Source: Bacteroidota bacterium
Lineage (GTDB): Bacteria; Bacteroidota; Bacteroidia; UKL13-3
Length of the DNA stretch: 36,360 nucleotides
NCBI GenBank assembly: GCA_947457395.1
Contig: CANGVA010000021.1
Span: 1 to 36,360 of the forward strand
Direction: 5' to 3'
The position numbers and the translations under genes are program-made. The stretch's first letter is position 1, and each line of letters begins with the position of its first letter. Below the pieces are notes generated by a model, which saw only the letters and a list, made by a program, of their open reading frames with translations, was not told the DNA's origin and did no database searches. Below, piece by piece: positions 31,636 to 36,360 of the stretch.

Positions 31636-32859
31636 ATGAGTACATCAACATCAAAAGAGCAGTTCCATCAATCCAATAAGCCTGATCAATACAATCATCC
31701 TGATTATTATTTGATGGATGAGTTGCTCACGGAAGAGCATAAAATGATTCGTTCAACCGTGCGTGACTATGTGAAGAAAGAGCTTTCTCCAATTATTGAA
31801 GATGTAGCACAAAAAGCAGTATTCCCATATCATATCGTAAAGCAGTTAGGCGATTTGGGTTGCTTTGGTCCGCAATTACCTATTGAATATGGTTGCGGAG
31901 GTATGGATTATATTACCTATGGTATTATGATGATGGAATTGGAACGCTGCGATTCCGGAGTACGCTCAACAGCTTCGGTTCAAGGTTCTTTGGTGATGTA
32001 TCCGATTTATAAGTTTGGAAGCGAAGAGCAAAAGAAAAAATATTTACCCAAGCTTGCCAAAGGTGAATGGCTGGGATGTTTCGGCTTAACGGAGCCAAAC
32101 CATGGTTCTAATCCTGCCGGTATGACCACCAATTTCCGAGACGCAGGTGATGGTAAACATGTAATACTGAATGGTGCAAAAATGTGGATTAGCAATTCTC
32201 CTTTTGCAGATGTAGCTGTGGTTTGGGCGAAAAATGAACAAGGTATAATAAAAGGCATTATTGTGGAGCGTGGCATGGAAGGATTTACCACCCCTGAAAC
32301 ACACAATAAGTGGAGTTTGCGCGCCAGCGCTACAGGTGAATTGGTGTTTAATGATGTTAAGGTTCCTGTAGAAAATATTATGCCGGGTGTAGAAGGATTA
32401 AAAGGCCCGCTTACTTGTTTGAACAGCGCACGCTATGGCATCAGCTGGGGAGCCCTTGGTTCTGCTATGGATTGTTATGATACAGCATTACGTTACTCCA
32501 AAGAACGTGTTCAGTTTGGTAAGCCTATAGCAGGTTTTCAACTGCAACAGAAGAAACTGGCAGAGATGCTAACAGAGATAACAAAAGCGCAATTGCTTAC
32601 CTGGAGATTGGGTGTGCTGATGAATGAAGGAAGAGCCACACCGGCACAAATTAGTATGGCTAAGCGCAATAACGTGGATATGGCTTTGAACGTTGCACGC
32701 AATGCGCGTCAGATGTTAGGTGGCATGGGCATTACCGGTGAGTATCCGATTATGCGCCATATGATGAATCTGGAATCGGTTGTTACCTATGAAGGCACAC
32801 ATGATATTCACTTGCTCATTACAGGTATGGATATCACAGGCGAGAATGCCTTCCAATAA
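31636..32859 (+). CDS. gcdH: Glutaryl-CoA dehydrogenase-like acyl-CoA dehydrogenase
   Basis: A 407-residue FAD enzyme. It matches glutaryl-CoA dehydrogenase closely along its length: GCFGPQLPIEYGCGGMDYIT, GEWLGCFGLTEPNHGSNPAG, KMWISNSPFADVAVVWA, KWSLRASATGELVF, CLNSARYGISWGALGSAMD, QLQQKKLAEMLTEITKAQL and NLESVVTYEGTHDIHLLITG. The catalytic base is E386 in TYEGTHDIH. Glutaryl-CoA dehydrogenase oxidises and decarboxylates glutaryl-CoA to crotonyl-CoA in lysine and tryptophan breakdown, passing electrons to ETF. A different acyl-CoA substrate cannot be fully excluded. The ATG at 31636 follows a near-consensus -7 box; no other lysine-degradation gene is in the window. A terminator follows. Confidence 0.9.
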   Translation: MSTSTSKEQFHQSNKPDQYNHPDYYLMDELLTEEHKMIRSTVRDYVKKELSPIIEDVAQKAVFPYHIVKQLGDLGCFGPQLPIEYGCGGMDYITYGIMMMELERCDSGVRSTASVQGSLVMYPIYKFGSEEQKKKYLPKLAKGEWLGCFGLTEPNHGSNPAGMTTNFRDAGDGKHVILNGAKMWISNSPFADVAVVWAKNEQGIIKGIIVERGMEGFTTPETHNKWSLRASATGELVFNDVKVPVENIMPGVEGLKGPLTCLNSARYGISWGALGSAMDCYDTALRYSKERVQFGKPIAGFQLQQKKLAEMLTEITKAQLLTWRLGVLMNEGRATPAQISMAKRNNVDMALNVARNARQMLGGMGITGEYPIMRHMMNLESVVTYEGTHDIHLLITGMDITGENAFQ

Positions 32860-32878
32860 ACCAACCTGTTTAAAAATG

Positions 32879-32912
32879 AAAAAGGAACAGCTATGATGCT
32901 GTTCCTTTTTTT
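32879..32912. terminator. Intrinsic terminator between gcdH and the ureohydrolase gene
   Basis: AAAAAGGAACAGC pairs with GCTGTTCCTTTTT over a TATGAT loop, with T runs on both strands. It can end both convergent transcripts. Confidence 0.92.
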
Positions 32913-32942
32913 AGGACTTTAATTCAGATTATTTGGTTTGTA

Positions 32943-33998
32943 TTATACTGTAATGCTGTTGGAAACCATACACAGGTTTGCAACCTTATATAATAAACGT
33001 GCGCCCACATTTGCATCCCATTCATCTTCACCGGGGCTCACTTCATTGATATCAAAAGCAATGATTTGTTTTTTCGCAACCACCAGTTGTTGTATGAGGT
33101 AAATCAGCTGCTCAAATTCAAATCCGCCAGGTACAGGTGTCCCCGTGTTAGGGCATAGTTTAGGATCAAGGCCATCAATATCAATACTCAGGTAAATTTT
33201 ATCAGGTAAGGTTTTTATGATTTGCTGGCAGATATTTTTCCATGTGGCACCCTCGTATTCCTGATGTTTGATATCGGCATCAAAAAAGGTAGTGATGCGT
33301 TTGTTTTGTTCAATCAGATTTTTTTCATCCTCACAGTAATCCCTGATGCCAACCTGAACAAGATTTGATACTTCTTTTAATTTTAGTGCATTAAACATGA
33401 TGGATGCATGTGAAAACTCAAAGCCTTCATAAGCGTCTCTTAAATCGGCATGTGCATCAATTTGTAAAATGCCAAATGACTTGTGCTTTTCAGCAAGTGC
33501 TTGCATGAGTCCAAGCGGAGTGCTGTGATCACCGCCAAGCAATGCAGGAATCTTTCCTTTGTCCAGTTGTTTCAGTGCTTCTTTTTTTACCCATTTATTT
33601 AGTTCCCTGCATCCGGTATTTACTTCTTTCTGAATTTGCTTCATCTTATTATTCTTGGAAGCATCTTTGCCTTGTGCATACAAATCAATATAATGCGCAG
33701 CTTTTTTGCGTAGTTTGTTGCTGGTAGATTTTATCTTTTTACTTACCGGTAACATGGCCATACCCATTTTCCATGCATCCTTCACATTTGGGTCATACAG
33801 GTCAACCTGATAAGAAGCCTCATAAACTGCTTCTGGTCCGTTGGCTGTTCCGGCACTGTAAGAAACAGTCACTTCCCACGGCACAGGGATGATAACCAGC
33901 GAAGCTTCTTCGGGTGTAAATGGCAATCCATAAATATTGTTATCGGCATTACCAATATCATTTGGGTTAAATGCTGCTATTTTCTTTTCCTTTGTCAT
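32943..33998 (-). CDS. Ureohydrolase family protein (agmatinase/arginase/formimidoylglutamase)
   Basis: A 351-residue protein with the two-manganese ureohydrolase site: H158 in LLGGDHSTPLG, D181, H183 and D185 in IDAHADLRD, and D273 and D275 in SIDIDGLDP. FDINEVSPGEDE near the end is also conserved. The family hydrolyses guanidino groups of agmatine, arginine, formimidoylglutamate or guanidinobutyrate. The opening VIIPVPWEVTVSYSAGTANG resembles the agmatinase branch (SpeB-like), which would give putrescine and urea. Relative to SpeB there is a lysine-rich helical insert at about residues 85-148. The substrate is not certain. A DHS-like enzyme, also from a polyamine-related family, lies 9 kb away. 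Confidence 0.85.
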   Translation of the reverse strand: MTKEKKIAAFNPNDIGNADNNIYGLPFTPEEASLVIIPVPWEVTVSYSAGTANGPEAVYEASYQVDLYDPNVKDAWKMGMAMLPVSKKIKSTSNKLRKKAAHYIDLYAQGKDASKNNKMKQIQKEVNTGCRELNKWVKKEALKQLDKGKIPALLGGDHSTPLGLMQALAEKHKSFGILQIDAHADLRDAYEGFEFSHASIMFNALKLKEVSNLVQVGIRDYCEDEKNLIEQNKRITTFFDADIKHQEYEGATWKNICQQIIKTLPDKIYLSIDIDGLDPKLCPNTGTPVPGGFEFEQLIYLIQQLVVAKKQIIAFDINEVSPGEDEWDANVGARLLYKVANLCMVSNSITV

Positions 33999-34014
33999 AC
34001 ATGCTTATTTGCAG

Positions 34015-34022
34015 CGAAAATA
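34015..34022 (-). promoter_or_regulatory. TATTTTCG -7-like box upstream of the ureohydrolase gene
   Basis: The minus strand reads TATTTTCG, one mismatch from TAnnTTTG, 16 bases before the ATG at 33998. Confidence 0.35.
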
Positions 34023-34063
34023 GCAAAAGCAACGAAAGGATGATGCAATGAAACTTTTAAATG

Positions 34064-35092
34064 CTAATTGAATTTTTTCTGCTGTTTTAAAGCAAATTGC
34101 ACCAACAGAATAAGTACAGGCACTTCAATGAGTGGTCCTATTACAGCAGCAAAAGCAGCACCGGAGTGAATGCCGAAAATGGCAATAGCCACAGCTATAC
34201 CCAGTTCAAAGTTGTTACTGCCTGCCGTAAAAGCCAGTGTGGTGGTTTCTTTGTATTTTCCTCCCATTAGTTTTAATAGGTAAAAGGTGCTGAAGAACAT
34301 AAACAGAAAAAAGATGGTAAGCGGAATGGCAATTTTTATAACATCCATCGGAATTTGCACAATCATTTCTCCTTTTATACTAAACATCATGACTATTGTA
34401 AACAGCAAGGCAACAAGTGTAATGGGGCTAACGGCCGGTATGTATTTGCGATTAAACCACTCTTGCCCTTTTATCTGTATTAGTACATAGCGGGATATTA
34501 GGCCGGCAAAAAATGGTATGCCAAGATAGATGAGAACACTCTGTGCAATTTCTGCCATGCTAATGTTTACTTCATAACCTTGTATCCCCCACATTTGCGG
34601 AACATAGGTTACATAAAACCATGCATATGTACTGTAAAATAAAATTTGCAAAATGCTGTTAAGTGCCACCATACCTGCACATAATTCATTATCACCTTTG
34701 GCTAGATCGTTCCATACCAACACCATGGCTATACAAGGTGCAAGACCAATAAGAAGCAGGCCTGCCATGTATTGCGGATAATCTTTCATAAATACATAAG
34801 CCAATAAGAACATAAACAGCGGGCCAATAACCCAGCTCTGAAAAATACCCACTGCAAGCACCCTCGGATGTTTTACTATTTTCCCAATTTCCTCATATTT
34901 AACCTTGGCAAGAGGCGGATACATCATCAGGATTAAACCAATTGCCAGGGGGATATTGGTTGAGCCATTCTGAAAGGAATTGATATAACCAACAACTGCA
35001 GGCATAAAGTATCCGATGGCAACGCCAGCAAGCATTGCCAGAAATATCCATAGGGTAAGAAACCTATCCAGAAATGATAATCTTTTATTCAT
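34064..35092 (-). CDS. acr3: ACR3 family arsenite efflux transporter
   Basis: A 342-residue membrane protein with about ten helices. [60 protein letters not shown] and [20 protein letters not shown] are family signatures. C120 in LAPC and the Glu in NNFELG correspond to the residues needed for arsenite transport in characterised ACR3 proteins. It exports As(III), driven by the proton gradient. It lies 137 bases downstream of arsC on the same strand and probably acts with it: arsenate is reduced by ArsC and the arsenite expelled here. No arsR gene is visible. Confidence 0.94.
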   Translation of the reverse strand: MNKRLSFLDRFLTLWIFLAMLAGVAIGYFMPAVVGYINSFQNGSTNIPLAIGLILMMYPPLAKVKYEEIGKIVKHPRVLAVGIFQSWVIGPLFMFLLAYVFMKDYPQYMAGLLLIGLAPCIAMVLVWNDLAKGDNELCAGMVALNSILQILFYSTYAWFYVTYVPQMWGIQGYEVNISMAEIAQSVLIYLGIPFFAGLISRYVLIQIKGQEWFNRKYIPAVSPITLVALLFTIVMMFSIKGEMIVQIPMDVIKIAIPLTIFFLFMFFSTFYLLKLMGGKYKETTTLAFTAGSNNFELGIAVAIAIFGIHSGAAFAAVIGPLIEVPVLILLVQFALKQQKKFN

Positions 35093-35229
35093 GTGTTTTC
35101 TTTTATTGATACTTTTTTATTCAGTGGCCAGGTTGTCTGTTGTTTGTTTTATTTGATACATGAAGGTTGATTCTATTTTTTTTGAATTAGAAGTTTTACG
35201 TTCAAAGCAACATTTAATTTCCAACCTAT

Positions 35230-35646
35230 TTAGTTCACGAATTGCACTGCAAAATCTTTACAATAGGTTTTTATCTCATTCCTTACTTGTGCAAAAACCT
35301 GCATCACCTCTTCAGCTGTTCCGGTTGCTTTTGCCGGGTCGGTAAAATTATGATGAAACCTTTGTGCCTTCCCCGGAAAGTAAGGGCAGTTTTCTTTGGC
35401 ATTGTCACAAACGGTAATGATATAATCAAAAGGAATTTGTAAGTACTCTTTTAAGTTATTAGAGGTGTGGTGTGAAATATCAATACCATCTTCTTTCATA
35501 GTAGCAATGGCTTTTGGGTTAACCCCATGTGTTTCTATTCCTGCGCTGTAAATGGAGGCTTTACCTTTAGTAAAATGTTCCAGATAGCCATGTGCTATCT
35601 GACTTCGGCAACTGTTGCCGGTGCATAAGATGAGGATGTTCTTCAT
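35230..35646 (-). CDS. arsC: Arsenate reductase, thioredoxin-coupled type (low-molecular-weight phosphatase fold)
   Basis: A 138-residue protein with the P-loop CTGNSCRS; C8 is the nucleophile. C80 and C87 in TVCDNAKENCPYFPG are the resolving cysteines, spaced as in the Staphylococcus aureus pI258 enzyme. FHHNFTDPAKATG carries the catalytic aspartate (D-P). The family reduces arsenate to arsenite through a C8-C80-C87 disulfide relay that is recycled by thioredoxin. The start is the only ATG before the P-loop, and an exact TACATTTG box lies upstream. It forms a unit with acr3. Confidence 0.94.
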   Translation of the reverse strand: MKNILILCTGNSCRSQIAHGYLEHFTKGKASIYSAGIETHGVNPKAIATMKEDGIDISHHTSNNLKEYLQIPFDYIITVCDNAKENCPYFPGKAQRFHHNFTDPAKATGTAEEVMQVFAQVRNEIKTYCKDFAVQFVN

Positions 35647-35663
35647 ACTAACTTAATCGTCTT

Positions 35664-35671
35664 CAAATGTA
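35664..35671 (-). promoter_or_regulatory. TACATTTG -7 box upstream of arsC
   Basis: The minus strand reads TACATTTG, an exact TAnnTTTG match, 17 bases before the arsC ATG, in the 134-base gap shared with the divergent phosphohexomutase gene. The surrounding alternating TA-rich sequence could hold a regulator site, but no clear symmetrical operator is seen. Confidence 0.5.
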
Positions 35672-35780
35672 TATATGTTATATTAAATTAATGTAAATCA
35701 AATGCAGTATAATACTTACACGCCTTTAAACTTTGCAGAAATAGGGGAAACGTATTATTTTGTGCCGTTAATTAAAAACT

Positions 35781-36360
35781 ATGTATCAGATAAAGTTTGG
35801 AACAGACGGATGGCGTGGAATTATAGCGGCTGAATTTACAGTTGAGAATGTGAAACGAGTTGCTCAGGGAACAGCAACTTATATAAAAGCAAAACATGCC
35901 ACCAATTTACAGATTGTATTGGGTCATGATTGCCGTTTTGCGGGCCCGCTATTTGTGCAAACGGTTGCCCAAGTAATGTGTGCCAATGGTATTAAAGTTA
36001 AAATGGCTAAAGGTTTTGTTTCAACACCTATGGTTTCATTGGGTGCGGTAAAGCATGGTGCAGCTTTAGGTGTAATCATCACAGCAAGCCACAATCCACC
36101 GGAATACAACGGTTTTAAGTTAAAAGCACACTATGGCGGGCCTTCATCTCCTGCTGTAATTGATGAGGTGGAGCAAGCCATTCCTGATGAAGTGAACCTG
36201 CAACTGGATGCTATTGCAACTTTAGAATACAGTGGCATGATTGAATATGTTGACTTGGAAACTTTATACGTAAATGAAGTAGAAGATAAGTTTGATTTGG
36301 CTGCTATCAAAAACTCAGGAATGGAGTTTGCATACGATGCCATGTATGGTTCGGGGCAAA
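35781..36360 (+). CDS. Phosphoglucomutase/phosphoglucosamine mutase family protein (3' end outside window)
   Basis: The first 193 codons of an alpha-D-phosphohexomutase are visible, open to the window end. The N-terminus IKFGTDGWRGIIAAEFTVEN and the phosphoserine loop ITASHNPPEYNGFK (S103) are diagnostic; VLGHDCRFAGPLFVQTVAQV and GFVSTPMVSLGAVKHGAALG also fit. The enzyme moves a phosphate between C1 and C6 of a hexose phosphate through the serine. Whether it acts on glucose, mannose or glucosamine phosphates depends on the missing sugar-binding loop (domain 3), so no symbol is given. It is divergent from arsC. Confidence 0.9.
   Translation, partial: MYQIKFGTDGWRGIIAAEFTVENVKRVAQGTATYIKAKHATNLQIVLGHDCRFAGPLFVQTVAQVMCANGIKVKMAKGFVSTPMVSLGAVKHGAALGVIITASHNPPEYNGFKLKAHYGGPSSPAVIDEVEQAIPDEVNLQLDAIATLEYSGMIEYVDLETLYVNEVEDKFDLAAIKNSGMEFAYDAMYGSGQ

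Noticed and set aside
1-36360. Mobile element, prophage, CRISPR or toxin-antitoxin system
   Set aside because: No transposase, integrase, phage structural gene, direct-repeat array or paired small toxin/antitoxin genes were seen; gene content is housekeeping, secretion and envelope functions.

Overview
The window looks like chromosomal core sequence from a member of the Bacteroidota, probably an environmental Chitinophagales/Sphingobacteriales-like or flavobacterial relative. The evidence is a type IX secretion system (T9SS) and gliding-type gene block, two secreted proteins with T9SS C-terminal sorting domains, mature N-termini beginning with Gln after signal peptides, AT-rich DNA, and several exact TAnnTTTG boxes (the Bacteroidota sigma-A -7 element) just upstream of start codons. 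I see no tRNA, rRNA, CRISPR array, insertion sequence or prophage. No gene-free stretch reaches 300 bases.

Layout. 1-1677: 3' end of a large T9SS cargo protein with a strong terminator. 1873-3275 (minus): tatD and tcdA, overlapping. 3332-4447: a lipoprotein of the serine beta-lactamase fold whose SxxK lysine is replaced. 4537-13416: T9SS block, with gldJ and two tandem porP/sprF paralogs on the minus strand, diverging from porU (sortase) and porV (its outer-membrane partner); ispF follows porV directly. murF converges on ispF. 15246-17609: an FG-GAP repeat T9SS cargo protein. 17614-19642: an unknown secreted protein, a small GreA-like protein and a LolA-like carrier. 19702-21039: rmuC. 21175-22709: an ECF sigma factor, a membrane-anchored putative anti-sigma factor and a small periplasmic helical protein in one operon.

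22792-23766: a bacterial deoxyhypusine-synthase-like protein. 23896-24909: a membrane-anchored SRPBCC plus GyrI-like protein. 25127-26095: a lytic transglycosylase. 26082-28107 (minus): yicC-gmk-nadD operon. 28147-30452 (minus): MATE and EamA transporters. 30560-31448 (minus): folB and a gamma-class carbonic anhydrase. 31636-32859: glutaryl-CoA dehydrogenase. 32943-33998: ureohydrolase. 34064-35646 (minus): arsC and acr3 arsenic genes. From 35781: the 5' part of a phosphoglucomutase/phosphoglucosamine mutase.

How the genes relate. PorU, PorV, GldJ and the PorP/SprF proteins belong to the secretion machine that would export the two CTD-bearing proteins at 1-1677 and 15246-17609. The items I consider least ordinary are the GreA-like protein, which keeps the acidic D-x-x-E tip of Gre factors; the DHS-like enzyme, which keeps the catalytic lysine but appears to have a changed amine site; the sigma/anti-sigma/periplasmic operon, whose third protein has an EF-hand-like loop and no histidine or cysteine; and the SxxN serine-hydrolase lipoprotein. 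No wholly new multi-gene system can be demonstrated from the sequence alone.
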